Shown in pieces: positions 43,403-52,139 of a stretch of DNA of 64,000 nucleotides. Below the pieces are notes generated by a model. The model was not told the origin of the DNA and searched no databases. It saw only the letters and a list, made by a program, of their open reading frames with translations. Both the position numbers and the translations under genes were made by a program. Location of the stretch: assembly GCF_025264625.1 (NCBI RefSeq), contig NZ_CP093313.1, positions 186,001 through 250,000 on the forward strand, read 5' to 3'. Position 1 is the stretch's first letter; the number at the start of each line of letters is the position of its first letter. The stretch is from Occallatibacter riparius (lineage in GTDB: Bacteria > Acidobacteriota > Terriglobia > Terriglobales > Acidobacteriaceae).

Positions 43403-44305
43403 ATGATGCAAGCACCTACTCTTCTTGTGATGGCGGCCGGCATGGGCAGCCGCTACGGTGGACTGAAGCAGATTGATCCTGTCGGTCCCGCAGGTGAAAC
43501 CATCATCGATTACTCGATCTACGATGCGATGCGCGCCGGATTCGGCAAGCTGGTCTTCGTGATTCGCAAAGATATCGAAGAGCCGTTTAAAGAAACGGTC
43601 GGCGCGCGGTTTGAGAAGCGCATCCAGGTTGAGTACGCCTTCCAGGAGCTCGACAAACTGCCTGCCGGCTTTACGGTGCCTGAAGGCCGCACCAAGCCCT
43701 GGGGGACCACCCAGGCGGTGCTGATGGCGGAGGACCTGATCCACGAGCCGTTCGCTGTGATCAATGCTGACGACTTCTACGGCGCCGAGAGCTACCAGGT
43801 GCTGGCCGATCATCTGAAGTCCGGCACAGCTGACTACTCCATGGTGGGCTTCATCCTGCGGAACACGCTTTCCGATTTCGGCTCGGTGGCTCGCGGCGTG
43901 TGCCGCGTGAGCTCTGACAATTTCCTGCAGCGCATTGAGGAGCTGACCAACATTGAGCGCGACGGCAACGGCGCGAAGAATACCTCTCCCGATGGCACCG
44001 TGACGAAGCTCAGCGGTGACGAGCCGGTCTCAATGAACTACTGGGGGTTCACTCCGCAGATCTTCCCGCAGATCCGCCAGGTCTTCGAGCGCTTCCTTGA
44101 GAAGAACGGCAAGGAGATGAAGGCGGAGAGCTACATCCCGATGGCGGTGGGCGAGTTGGTTTCTGATGGAGAGGCGAAGGTCAAGGTGCTGCAGTCGCGC
44201 GATCCGTGGTTCGGCGTGACTTATCGCGAGGATCGGCCGCGCGTGGTCGACAGCATTCGCGCGCTGGTGGATGCGGGCAAGTATCCGAATCCGCTGTGGT
44301 CATGA
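43403..44305 (+). CDS. Sugar-1-phosphate nucleotidyltransferase
   Basis: 300 aa. GGAAGGAA precedes two consecutive ATGs. The NTP-transferase signature LLVMAAGMGSRYGGLKQ is at 7-23, with PWGTTQAVLMAEDLI and AVINADDFYGAESY (metal-binding Asp) further on. It should transfer a nucleotide to a sugar 1-phosphate. The gene overlaps the sugar-kinase gene by ATGA, so the kinase probably supplies its substrate. The exact sugar and nucleotide cannot be read from sequence; GalNAc/GlcNAc or galactose are most plausible given the kinase. Confidence 0.88.
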   Translation: MMQAPTLLVMAAGMGSRYGGLKQIDPVGPAGETIIDYSIYDAMRAGFGKLVFVIRKDIEEPFKETVGARFEKRIQVEYAFQELDKLPAGFTVPEGRTKPWGTTQAVLMAEDLIHEPFAVINADDFYGAESYQVLADHLKSGTADYSMVGFILRNTLSDFGSVARGVCRVSSDNFLQRIEELTNIERDGNGAKNTSPDGTVTKLSGDEPVSMNYWGFTPQIFPQIRQVFERFLEKNGKEMKAESYIPMAVGELVSDGEAKVKVLQSRDPWFGVTYREDRPRVVDSIRALVDAGKYPNPLWS

Positions 44306-45405
44306 GCGCCGAGACAGCCAACGAGGCGCCGGCTCACGAGGCCGGCGCTGTTCTCGCCGATGTCGCCGGCAAGTTTCAGATCGCCGGCGCTTTCCGAGCT
44401 GCCGAACCCTTCGGCAATGGTCTGATACATCGCTCATACCTTGTTACGGCTGATTCGGGCGCGCGATACATCTTGCAGCGCGTGAACACGCGCGTGTTTT
44501 CGCAGCCTGTGGCGCTGATGGAAAACATCGACCGCGTCACGGCGCACTTATCCAAACTCGCCGCACAGGCAGGCAGGCGGGCGCTCCAACTCGTGCCTGC
44601 ACTCGAGGGGCGCTCGTGGTGCGTGGATTCTGCGGGCATCTACTGGCGGATGTATCGGTACATCGACAACACACGTACAGCGGAGCAGATTGAGAGCGCG
44701 GAGCAGTGCTTCACGGTGGCGCGCGCGTTCGGCGATTTTCAACTTCAGCTCGCTTCCCTTCCCTTGCCGCGTCTGCACGACACCATTCCGGGCTTTCACG
44801 ACACGCCGAATCGCATCCGCACTTTGGAGCGGGCGATTGCCGCCGATGCTGCCGGTCGCGTGAAACTCGCGGGGCCGGAGATCGATTTCGTGAACGCGCG
44901 TCTGGCGTTGGCGCGAGTGCTTCTGGATCGGGACATGCCCGAACGCGTTACGCACAACGACACCAAAATCAATAATGTTCTGCTGGATGCCGGGACGGGC
45001 GAGGCGGTCTGCGTGATTGATCTCGATACGGTGATGCCGGGGCTGGCTGTGTATGACTTTGGCGACATGGTGCGTACGGCGACCTGCCAGGCGGCCGAGG
45101 ACGAGCGGGACCTCGGCAAGGTTCACGCGCGCTTCGACTACTTCGAGGCGCTCGCGCGCGGGTACCTGGCGGGCGCTGGTGAGATGCTCACACGAGATGA
45201 GAAGGAGTCGGTCACGGCGGCGGGAAAGCTAATCACGTTCGAGCAGGGGGTCCGCTTCCTCACGGACTATCTGGGAGGCGACACGTACTATCCCGTTTCC
45301 CGCGACAGCCACAATCTGGATCGCACGCGGACGCAGTTCCGGCTGCTTGAATCAATCGAGGCCCAGGAACGTCTAATGGAACAGGTGGTTCAGTCACTCA
45401 TATAA
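44302..45405 (+). CDS. NahK-like anomeric sugar kinase (aminoglycoside phosphotransferase fold)
   Basis: 367 aa from the ATG overlapping the previous stop. APH-fold kinase: N-lobe with RAAEPFGNGLIHRSYLV and YILQRVNTRVF; catalytic loop VTHNDTKINNVLLD (D220) and metal motif VIDLDTVMPG (D240, D242). These motifs match the N-acetylhexosamine 1-kinase branch, long mislabelled mucin desulfatase, rather than drug-resistance enzymes. It should make a sugar 1-phosphate in the cytoplasm for the overlapping nucleotidyltransferase, salvaging sugars released by the GH-D hydrolase upstream. Confidence 0.85.
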   Translation: MSAETANEAPAHEAGAVLADVAGKFQIAGAFRAAEPFGNGLIHRSYLVTADSGARYILQRVNTRVFSQPVALMENIDRVTAHLSKLAAQAGRRALQLVPALEGRSWCVDSAGIYWRMYRYIDNTRTAEQIESAEQCFTVARAFGDFQLQLASLPLPRLHDTIPGFHDTPNRIRTLERAIAADAAGRVKLAGPEIDFVNARLALARVLLDRDMPERVTHNDTKINNVLLDAGTGEAVCVIDLDTVMPGLAVYDFGDMVRTATCQAAEDERDLGKVHARFDYFEALARGYLAGAGEMLTRDEKESVTAAGKLITFEQGVRFLTDYLGGDTYYPVSRDSHNLDRTRTQFRLLESIEAQERLMEQVVQSLI

Positions 45406-45520
45406 GTTGAGTGCCTGGGTGCTCGGGCAGCGAACAAATGCCTATGGCACTAGAATGAAAGATACGGGGTTGCGATCCTTAACGGGATCTGCAATGCCTT
45501 GGAAACACGGAGCTTACAAA

Positions 45521-46294
45521 ATGCCTTTGTTGAAGACCTCGAATCCGGCCCTTGGTGAGAACACATTCCGCAACGCCGGCGGCGGCTACGGCGGCGGACT
45601 GATCGACGCGACAGCGCGGATGACCCTCAGCGGCACAGTGAACAAGACCGGGCTGCTGCTGATTCTGGCGTTCGCCTCGGGAGCGTGGACGTGGTTTAAG
45701 TACCTTTCCGCTGGAAATCCGGGCGCAGTTGGTGGGCTGATGATGCTGGGCGTCTTCGGCGGGTTTATCTGCGCCATGGTCACCATCTTCAAGAAGGAAT
45801 GGGCGCCGGTGACCGCGCCGCTCTACGCGCTCATGGAAGGCCTGTTTCTGGGCGGCATCTCGGCCATGTTCGATCAGCGCTACCCGGGCATCGCGATCCA
45901 GGCAGTGGGCCTGACGTTCGGAACATTGTTGGCGCTCCTGCTGGCTTACAGCGCACGCATCATCAAGGTGACGCAGAAGTTCGCGCTAGGTATTGTCGCG
46001 GCGACGGGCGGCATCGCGCTGTTCTACTTCGCGCAGATGATCCTGGGCTTCTTCCACATCCAGTTCCTCTCGAGTGTGAACGGCTCGGGGACGATCGGCA
46101 TCCTGTTCAGCCTGTTCGTCGTTGCCATTGCCGCTCTGAACCTGGTGCTCGACTTCGACTTCATCGAGCGCGGCGTGAACTACGGTGCGCCCAAGTACAT
46201 GGAGTGGTACGGCGCGTTCGGCATCATGGTTACCCTGGTGTGGCTGTACCTGGAGATTCTGCGGCTGCTGGCCAAGACGCGCAGCCGCGACTAA
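45521..46294 (+). CDS. Bax inhibitor-1/YccA family membrane protein
   Basis: 257 aa from the ATG at 45521, eight bases after CGGAG; ATGs at 45494 and upstream are open but less well placed. N-terminus SNPALGENTFRNAGG is typical of the bacterial YccA-like group. Seven membrane helices follow, with KKEWAPVTAPLYALMEGLFLGGISAMF and the conserved FDFIERGVNYGAPKYMEWYGAFG acid-rich ending. Related proteins are pH-sensitive ion channels or modulators of membrane proteolysis. Monocistronic and closed by a two-way terminator. Confidence 0.9.
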   Translation: MPLLKTSNPALGENTFRNAGGGYGGGLIDATARMTLSGTVNKTGLLLILAFASGAWTWFKYLSAGNPGAVGGLMMLGVFGGFICAMVTIFKKEWAPVTAPLYALMEGLFLGGISAMFDQRYPGIAIQAVGLTFGTLLALLLAYSARIIKVTQKFALGIVAATGGIALFYFAQMILGFFHIQFLSSVNGSGTIGILFSLFVVAIAALNLVLDFDFIERGVNYGAPKYMEWYGAFGIMVTLVWLYLEILRLLAKTRSRD

Positions 46295-46316
46295 GCAGCC
46301 AGGTGGCTCCATTTCA

Positions 46317-46348
46317 AAAGCCTGCGATCCGGTTCGGTCGCAGGCTTT
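46317..46348. terminator. Bidirectional terminator between convergent genes
   Basis: AAAGCCTGCGA (46317-46327) pairs perfectly with TCGCAGGCTTT (46338-46348) around a ten-base loop; A-run before and T-rich after give signals in both directions, between the BI-1-like gene and the DeoR gene. Confidence 0.75.
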
Positions 46349-46372
46349 GCTGTTTCTGGACGTTGTTTAGGC

Positions 46373-47158
46373 TTAGACGCGGACGACCTTGATTCCAAGC
46401 TTTTCGAAGGGAGTCACGGCTTCCTGCGTGGCTCCTGAATCTGTGATCAGCACCTGAACCTCATTCGCCGGACAGATAAACGCGGGGCTGACTTTGCCAA
46501 GCTTGCTTGAGTCGGCCGCGATGATCACGGACTTGGACTGCTTGATCATCTTGCGATAGACGAGAGCTTCGTCCGCCTCCAGCGAGGTGGCTCCGCGTTC
46601 AGCGTCGAAGCCGGTGACGCTGAGGAAGACCTTGTCCATGTACATGTTTTCAAGGAAGTTGAGCGCGGCGTTTCCGCAGAGCGCGAAGGACCACGCCCAC
46701 AGAACTACGCCACCGGTCAGGTAAGTGCGGATGGCGGTCTGGTTGCAGAGCTCCATGCCGATGTTGATGGCGTTGGTCACCACCTGGATCTGGTCGCGAT
46801 GGCGCAGGCTGCGGCCGATGTGCGTTGTGGTGGTGCCGGCCGAGAGGCCCACGGTTTCGCCTGCCTCAATCAGCTCGGCTGCCGCGAGGCCGATGCGGCG
46901 CTTTTCGTCTGCATGGCGCTGCTCTCGGGCGAGAAATGAGCTGTCATAGCGGAAGGGCTCGTAGAGCAGGGGCTCTACCAGCTCCGCACCCCCGTGGGTG
47001 CGGCGGATGAGACCGCGCGCCTCAAGACGCGCGAGATCGCGGCGGATGCTTGGCGCGGACGATCCCGCGACGGCCAGCAACTCCTCGATCGTCGCCGATC
47101 CGGAGCGAAGCAGGTACTTCACGATTTGCTCGGAACGGCGAGTTATCGATTCGGACAT
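46373..47158 (-). CDS. DeoR/GlpR-family transcriptional regulator
   Basis: 261 aa. N-terminal winged helix (about 6-58): RRSEQIVKYLLRSGSATIEELLAVAGSSAPSIRRDLARLEARGLIRRTHGGA, the DeoR signature. The C-terminal sugar-phosphate isomerase-like sensor (about 78-235) has GLSAGTTTTHIGRSL and VFLSVTGFDAERGATS. It binds a sugar phosphate and represses a carbohydrate operon. No neighbour is an obvious target in cis; the GH-D/kinase genes upstream are separated by a terminator. Confidence 0.92.
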   Translation of the reverse strand: MSESITRRSEQIVKYLLRSGSATIEELLAVAGSSAPSIRRDLARLEARGLIRRTHGGAELVEPLLYEPFRYDSSFLAREQRHADEKRRIGLAAAELIEAGETVGLSAGTTTTHIGRSLRHRDQIQVVTNAINIGMELCNQTAIRTYLTGGVVLWAWSFALCGNAALNFLENMYMDKVFLSVTGFDAERGATSLEADEALVYRKMIKQSKSVIIAADSSKLGKVSPAFICPANEVQVLITDSGATQEAVTPFEKLGIKVVRV

Positions 47159-47385
47159 GATGGCTCTGCAGCGTTCTCCCTCGAAATAAAGGCCTTCAGG
47201 TCGGCGCTTGAATCATACATGAGCGTTGCCGTTTCGATCGATCTCTTTCAATGAAGTGATCATTTTCGTCGCAATTTGACAGGCTGGAGCGGCCGGAATG
47301 GGGTTGGCAGCCTTGGCCTGCAGCCGGTAGATTCGGATTCAAGCTCCCTGATTTCTGAATTCATCCGAGTTGAGGGTACAGTCAG

Positions 47386-49131
47386 TTGACGAATCGAAAA
47401 AGGCTTAGAGGCGTCGTTGCTTGCGCGGTTTTGTCCGCTGGCTTTATGACGTTCGCGCAGAATCCGAGAGTGGCGGAGGCGGCGTCCGGCTCCGACATGG
47501 ATCGCGATCTGCTTGAGGTTTCGGTTCCGCAGCTCGAGCAGTTTTATAGCGGACATCGATATACCGTTACCCAGGTTGTGAACTGGTACATCGCGCGGAT
47601 CCGGCGGTACAACGGGGTGTATGGCGCGATTGAGGATCTTGATGTGAAGGGCGCGCTGGAGACGGCCGCGCGGCTGGATTCGGATGGGAGCTCACCGGCG
47701 AATCGCGGACCGCTCTGGGGCGTGCCCATCGTGATCAAGGAGAACACCAGCGTTGAAGGGCTCGTGACCACGGATGGCTGGAAGGGCTACGTCATTCCGG
47801 GGCATGAGTTTGTGGCTCCCAAAGACGCGACGATTGTGGCCAAGCTGCGTGCAGCCGGGGGGGTGATTCTGGGCAAGACCAATATGCCCGATTTTGCGGC
47901 GAGCGACACGAACCGCAGCAGTTCTTATGGGCGGACCGGGAATGCCTATGATGTGCGATTCAGCCCGGGTGGGTCGTCGGGCGGAACCGTCACTGCGGTC
48001 ACTGCGAACATGGCGTTGCTGGGGAATGGGACGGATACGGGCAACTCGATCCGCATGCCAGCGGCGACCAGCGCCGTTGTTGGGGTGTTTCCTACGCGCG
48101 GGCTGGTCAGTATTGCGGGGATCGCGCCGCTGGATTGGCTGCTGGACAACACGGGGCCGATCGCCCGGAATGTCACCGATGCGGCGATTGCACTGACGGT
48201 GATGGCTGGACCTGATCCGCTGGACCCGGCGACGGCCGAGTCCAAGACGAAGGCACAGCCGGGACCGTACACCGAATACCTGAAGACGGATGCGCTGAAG
48301 GGAAAGCGGTTTGGCGTTCCGGCTTTCATCCTGGCGGGCGCGGGGATTCCGTTCCAGGGGATTCCGGCGGGGGAGAGCCGCGAGCAGGCGGCAGAGGATC
48401 GCCGGTCGGCCGAGATTCCGCTACGGCCCGAGACACGCGCGGCGTTCATGAAGGCGATTGAGGCACTGCGGGCAGCGGGTGCGACGGTGGTGTTCGATGA
48501 CTCGATTCTTCCCGGCAGTTTTGCGGAGACGGCTTCGCACATCGGCACGCTGCCCTACATCCGCGAGGGCACGGAGAAGTACCTCGCCGAGTTTGGGCCG
48601 GCTCAGTATCGGTCGCCGGAGGAGTACGAGCGGGCGCTGGGATCGCCGCTGCCGCCGGTCATCATCGGCGGAGGCAAGCCAGGGACGCTGACGGTGGATC
48701 CGCGCCCGGTGGTGAAGCAGCAGCGGTTCGAGGGCAATCCGCAGGCGGAGGCAGATGTGCTTGGGCCGCGGCGGCGCGCGCTGGCGATGTATGACGAGAC
48801 GCTGGACCGGATGCACCTGGATGGGTATGTGTATCCGGCGATTCAGATGCCGCCGCCAGATGAGACCTTGCCGCAGGACGGCAGGATCAGCGAAGGCCCG
48901 CACAGCGATACGAGCTGGGTGAACATGCTGGGCGTGCCTGCAGTGGTGGTGCCGGCGGGCTTCTACGAGAGCGGGCTGCCGTTCGGGCTCGAGATTTCAG
49001 CGAGGCGGTGGCGCGACGGCGATCTGCTGGGCTGGGCGTATGCCTTCGAGCAGGCGACGCACCTGCGCAGGCCACCGGTCCTGGTGGACAAGGGACTGCT
49101 GCCGATCAATCCCTTGCGAGTCGAACGATAG
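47386..49131 (+). CDS. Exported amidase (amidase-signature family)
   Basis: 581 aa from a TTG start, nine bases after GAGGG, which is required to include the signal peptide (residues 1-24, ending TFAQ); the next Met is inside it. The Ser-cisSer-Lys triad is visible: Lys in PIVIKENTS, cis-Ser in SPGGSSGGT, Ser nucleophile in GTDTGNSIRMPAA. Family members hydrolyse amide bonds of diverse small molecules or peptidyl substrates. Substrate unknown. The 227-base gap upstream has no recognisable promoter. Confidence 0.9.
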   Translation: MTNRKRLRGVVACAVLSAGFMTFAQNPRVAEAASGSDMDRDLLEVSVPQLEQFYSGHRYTVTQVVNWYIARIRRYNGVYGAIEDLDVKGALETAARLDSDGSSPANRGPLWGVPIVIKENTSVEGLVTTDGWKGYVIPGHEFVAPKDATIVAKLRAAGGVILGKTNMPDFAASDTNRSSSYGRTGNAYDVRFSPGGSSGGTVTAVTANMALLGNGTDTGNSIRMPAATSAVVGVFPTRGLVSIAGIAPLDWLLDNTGPIARNVTDAAIALTVMAGPDPLDPATAESKTKAQPGPYTEYLKTDALKGKRFGVPAFILAGAGIPFQGIPAGESREQAAEDRRSAEIPLRPETRAAFMKAIEALRAAGATVVFDDSILPGSFAETASHIGTLPYIREGTEKYLAEFGPAQYRSPEEYERALGSPLPPVIIGGGKPGTLTVDPRPVVKQQRFEGNPQAEADVLGPRRRALAMYDETLDRMHLDGYVYPAIQMPPPDETLPQDGRISEGPHSDTSWVNMLGVPAVVVPAGFYESGLPFGLEISARRWRDGDLLGWAYAFEQATHLRRPPVLVDKGLLPINPLRVER

Positions 49132-49132
49132 G

Positions 49133-49179
49133 CCTGCGGCATGTTGCGGCTCAGCCGCGATCAGCCGCACCGCAGGTGC
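49133..49179 (-). repeat. GC-rich repeat module forming nested hairpin between convergent genes
   Basis: Read on the minus strand it begins GCACCTGCGGTGCGGC, matching the modules at 16550 and 18420. CCTGCGG (49133-49139) pairs with CCGCAGG (49170-49176) and an inner GCGGCT/AGCCGC stem pairs within. It fills nearly the whole gap between the amidase and oxidoreductase stops and reaches the last codon of the latter. Confidence 0.6.
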
Positions 49180-51387
49180 TTACGCGAAGCTGAAGCCGCT
49201 CCTTGTGATCGGCAGGTTGCGTATGCGCTTGCCCGTGGCCGCGAAAATGGCATTGCAGACCGCTGGAATGACCGGCGGCATGGCCGGCTCGCCCAGGCCG
49301 GTGGGCGAGTTATCGGTGATCCGCCACGAGATGTGCATCCGCGGAGCCTGGCGCATGCGGGGCCAATGGTATTGCGTGAAGTTGGTCTGCTCGACGCGGC
49401 CAGCGGCGAGCGTCACCTCCACATTCATGTGGCCGATCCCTTCCATGATGGCGCCTTCGACCTGGGCGCGCGCGCCCGATGGATTGATGATCTGGCGGCC
49501 TACGTCGCACACGGCCCAGACCTGGTTCACGCGGACGCGGTTCGCCGAATCGACGGTGACCTCGGCAACTTCGGCGCAATAGCCCAAATGGCAGGAGTAA
49601 GCCGCGATGCCCATGCCAGTTCCCTTCTCCCGCCGGCGATTGCTCCAGTTGGATTCTTTGGCGACCTGCTTGAGAACTGCGGCGAGCCGCTCGGGCTTAA
49701 ATCCGTTGTTGCCGCCGGATTGGGGCTTGGCGGCCAACAGCTCCAGTTGAAGGTCGAGCGGATCGCGGCCGGCTGCGAGAGCGACTTCATCGAGGAAGGA
49801 CTGCCCGACAAAGGCATAGGCGTTCGCTCCCGGAGCGCGCATGGCCCCCGTGCGCAGCCAGAGAGGCATGGCGGAATGGCCAATGAGGTAATTCGGCACG
49901 CGGCCCGACGGGAACTCGTCGCCGCCGATGTCGCCGCTGGGGCAGGTCTGCTTGCCCTGTCCGTAGGTGACCAGATGCTGCTGCCAGGCGACGATCTTGC
50001 CCTGAGCGTCGAGACCAGCCTTAAGTCCGTGCCAGCCGCCGGGACGGTAGGCATCGTGGGTGAAGTCGTCTTCGCGCGACCAGAGGACCTGCACGGGCGC
50101 CTTGACCTCGCGGGAGATCCAGGCTGCCTCCGTCATATAATCGTTCATGAGACGACGCCCGAAGCCACCGCCGGCGCGGACGAGGTGGATGGTGATGTCG
50201 GTCTCGGGGATTCCGAGCTGATGGGCAACAAGCTGACGCCCGCCGCTGGGGGTCTGGCTCGTGGTCCAGATTTCGAGCTTGCCGTTTTCGAACTTCGCAG
50301 TGGTGTTCTGCGGCTCGAGGGTTGCGTGGTTCAGGAAGGGATAGGAGTAGGTCGCCTCGATGGTTTTGGCTGCGGACTTGAGTGCGGCAGCCGGATCGCC
50401 ATAGGTGCGGATGGTGTGGTCAGGAGCCGCGGTGAGCAGCTTCTCCGCCTGGTCAGCGAAGGCCTTGCTGCTCATGGAGGGAGCAGAGTCTGAGCCCGCG
50501 GCGAAATCCCAGTCGACCTTGAGCGCTTTGCGGGCTGTGTGCGCCTGCCACCAGGTGTCGGCAACAATGGCGATGCCCGGTTCGAGGCCGGGGTCGCTTT
50601 CGACGACAGCGACCGGCTTCACCTTTCCCTCGACCACAAAGGCGTGGTGCACGCCGGGCATGCTGCGGATCTGGTCCAGATTGGCGGACTTGACCTTACC
50701 CGCGAAGACCGGACACTTCTGATAAACCGCGTACAGCATCCCGGGCAGTTTCACGTCGATGCCGAAGATGGGCTTGCCGGTGAAGATGGCGTTGTTGTCG
50801 ATGCCGGGCAGGGGCTTGCCGATGATGCGGTAGTCCTTGGGGTCTTTCAGCTTGAGTTGCGAGGCGTCGGGCAGAGGGAGAGCGGCCGCGTCCTGCGCGA
50901 GTTCGCCATAGCCGAGCGAGCGGTTCGATGATGCGTGGACCACTTTGCCGGCCTTGGTGGAGCACTCGGTTTCGGGAACGCTCCACTTGCGCGAGGCTGC
51001 GGTGATCAGCAACTGGCGCGCGGCTGCGCCGACGTGCCGCAACGGGTCCCAATTGAGCGGGGTGGACATGGAGCCGCCGGCAAACTGCGGACCGAAAGCG
51101 GGCTCATTGAGGCCGGCTTGCTGGACGCGCACCTGGGACCAGTCGACGTCGAGCTCTTCGGCGATCAGCATGGGGAGCATGGTGCTGACACCCTGGCCGA
51201 TCTCGGGGTTCTTGGACTTAATCGTCACGGTTCCATCAGCGTGGATCTCGAGGAAGGCGCGCGGCGAAAGGCCCGCTCGTGGGGATTGCGCAGCGGCGAA
51301 GGCACCGGTGAGGGGCTTGTCGTAGAGGCCGAGGGCGAGTCCGCCGCCGGCGAGAGCACTCAACTGCAGAAAGTGGCGTCGGTTCAT
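49180..51387 (-). CDS. Molybdopterin-binding subunit of aldehyde/isoquinoline-type oxidoreductase (IorB-like)
   Basis: 735 aa from the ATG at 51387, five bases after GAGGGAGG. A twin-arginine signal (NRRHFLQLSALAGGGLALG) directs folded export. Xanthine-oxidase-family molybdenum domains follow, with NPEIGQGVSTMLPMLIAEEL, GGFGRRLMNDYMTEAAWIS and MRAPGANAYAFVGQSFLDEVA; the C-terminal VCDVGRQIINPSGARAQVEGA supports IorB. It carries out hydroxylation of an aldehyde or N-heterocycle with the 2Fe-2S subunit encoded just upstream. Electrons likely go to a cytochrome not seen here. Confidence 0.92.
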   Translation of the reverse strand: MNRRHFLQLSALAGGGLALGLYDKPLTGAFAAAQSPRAGLSPRAFLEIHADGTVTIKSKNPEIGQGVSTMLPMLIAEELDVDWSQVRVQQAGLNEPAFGPQFAGGSMSTPLNWDPLRHVGAAARQLLITAASRKWSVPETECSTKAGKVVHASSNRSLGYGELAQDAAALPLPDASQLKLKDPKDYRIIGKPLPGIDNNAIFTGKPIFGIDVKLPGMLYAVYQKCPVFAGKVKSANLDQIRSMPGVHHAFVVEGKVKPVAVVESDPGLEPGIAIVADTWWQAHTARKALKVDWDFAAGSDSAPSMSSKAFADQAEKLLTAAPDHTIRTYGDPAAALKSAAKTIEATYSYPFLNHATLEPQNTTAKFENGKLEIWTTSQTPSGGRQLVAHQLGIPETDITIHLVRAGGGFGRRLMNDYMTEAAWISREVKAPVQVLWSREDDFTHDAYRPGGWHGLKAGLDAQGKIVAWQQHLVTYGQGKQTCPSGDIGGDEFPSGRVPNYLIGHSAMPLWLRTGAMRAPGANAYAFVGQSFLDEVALAAGRDPLDLQLELLAAKPQSGGNNGFKPERLAAVLKQVAKESNWSNRRREKGTGMGIAAYSCHLGYCAEVAEVTVDSANRVRVNQVWAVCDVGRQIINPSGARAQVEGAIMEGIGHMNVEVTLAAGRVEQTNFTQYHWPRMRQAPRMHISWRITDNSPTGLGEPAMPPVIPAVCNAIFAATGKRIRNLPITRSGFSFA

Positions 51388-51398
51388 GGAATCCTCCC

Positions 51399-51887
51399 TC
51401 AGTCGCGCAATGTGGCTTGCAGTTGATCCGTGGTCAGCTGACCGGCGGCGCGGTGAATGGCCCTGCGGACGCGCGCGTAGGTTCCACAGCGGCACAGATT
51501 GCCCTGCATGGCGGTGTCGATCTGCTCGTCGGTCGGCTTGGGGGTGCGCTCAAGCAGCGCGACGGCGGCCATGATCTGGCCGGACTGGCAGTAGCCGCAT
51601 TGCGGAACGTCGACCTCGTGCCATGCCTTCTGGATGGGGTGGGTGCCGTCGGGCGAGAGGCCCTCGATGGTGGTGATCTTCGCGTTGGCGACGGCGGAGA
51701 TGGGCGTGATGCAGGACCGCACCGGGCGGCTGTCGACCAGGACCATACAGGACCCGCACGAGCCCACGCCGCAGCCGAACTTGGCGCCTTTGAGGTCGAG
51801 ATGATCGCGAAGGACCCAGAGCAGGGGCGTGTCTGGCGACGCATCCACCTGAACTGCCTTTTGATTCACCGTGAGCTTGAGAGACAC
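51399..51887 (-). CDS. 2Fe-2S subunit of aldehyde/isoquinoline-type oxidoreductase (IorA-like)
   Basis: 162 aa from a GTG, five bases after GGAGG. Ferredoxin-type cluster in [23 protein letters not shown] (Cys at about 38, 43, 46, 58) and second helical cluster in [12 protein letters not shown] plus [16 protein letters not shown]. It passes electrons from the molybdenum subunit. No Tat signal of its own, so it may travel with its partner. Eleven bases before the IorB-like gene. Confidence 0.93.
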   Translation of the reverse strand: MSLKLTVNQKAVQVDASPDTPLLWVLRDHLDLKGAKFGCGVGSCGSCMVLVDSRPVRSCITPISAVANAKITTIEGLSPDGTHPIQKAWHEVDVPQCGYCQSGQIMAAVALLERTPKPTDEQIDTAMQGNLCRCGTYARVRRAIHRAAGQLTTDQLQATLRD

Positions 51888-51954
51888 GCGCCCTCCTTCA
51901 GCCGCGGCAGCGCGGCGATTCTCCGAGTCTCGTCAACCCAACCCCGTGAAGGCA

Positions 51955-51968
51955 GTGATGTGCATCAC
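51955..51968. promoter_or_regulatory. CRP/FNR-like dyad (distal)
   Basis: GTGATGTGCATCAC fits GTGA-N6-TCAC and is a full 6+2+6 inverted repeat. It lies 67 bases upstream of the iorA-like start in the 252-base divergent gap. Its partner dyad lies 70 bases away. Confidence 0.5.
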
Positions 51969-52024
51969 GACGGCCCCGCCCGGCCCTCCGTCTCATCAAA
52001 AACTCGCGTGCTGCCTCGCAGACC

Positions 52025-52038
52025 GTGATGAACGTCAC
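52025..52038. promoter_or_regulatory. CRP/FNR-like dyad (proximal to EF-P paralogue)
   Basis: GTGATGAACGTCAC fits the same GTGA-N6-TCAC pattern, 101 bases upstream of the EF-P-like start. The second member of the pair. Confidence 0.5.
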
Positions 52039-52139
52039 TGAACGGTTGCCGCTTTGGCCAAGAATGTTTGTGCTCGTCTTTCGCACGGAGGAAGTGCCGT
52101 CCAGCGCATAGAGCCGCGACCATGCGGATCGGAGGAACG

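Noticed and set aside
44302..45405. Aminoglycoside resistance kinase or mucin desulfatase
   Set aside because: Motifs HNDTK and DLDT plus overlap with a sugar nucleotidyltransferase fit an anomeric sugar kinase.
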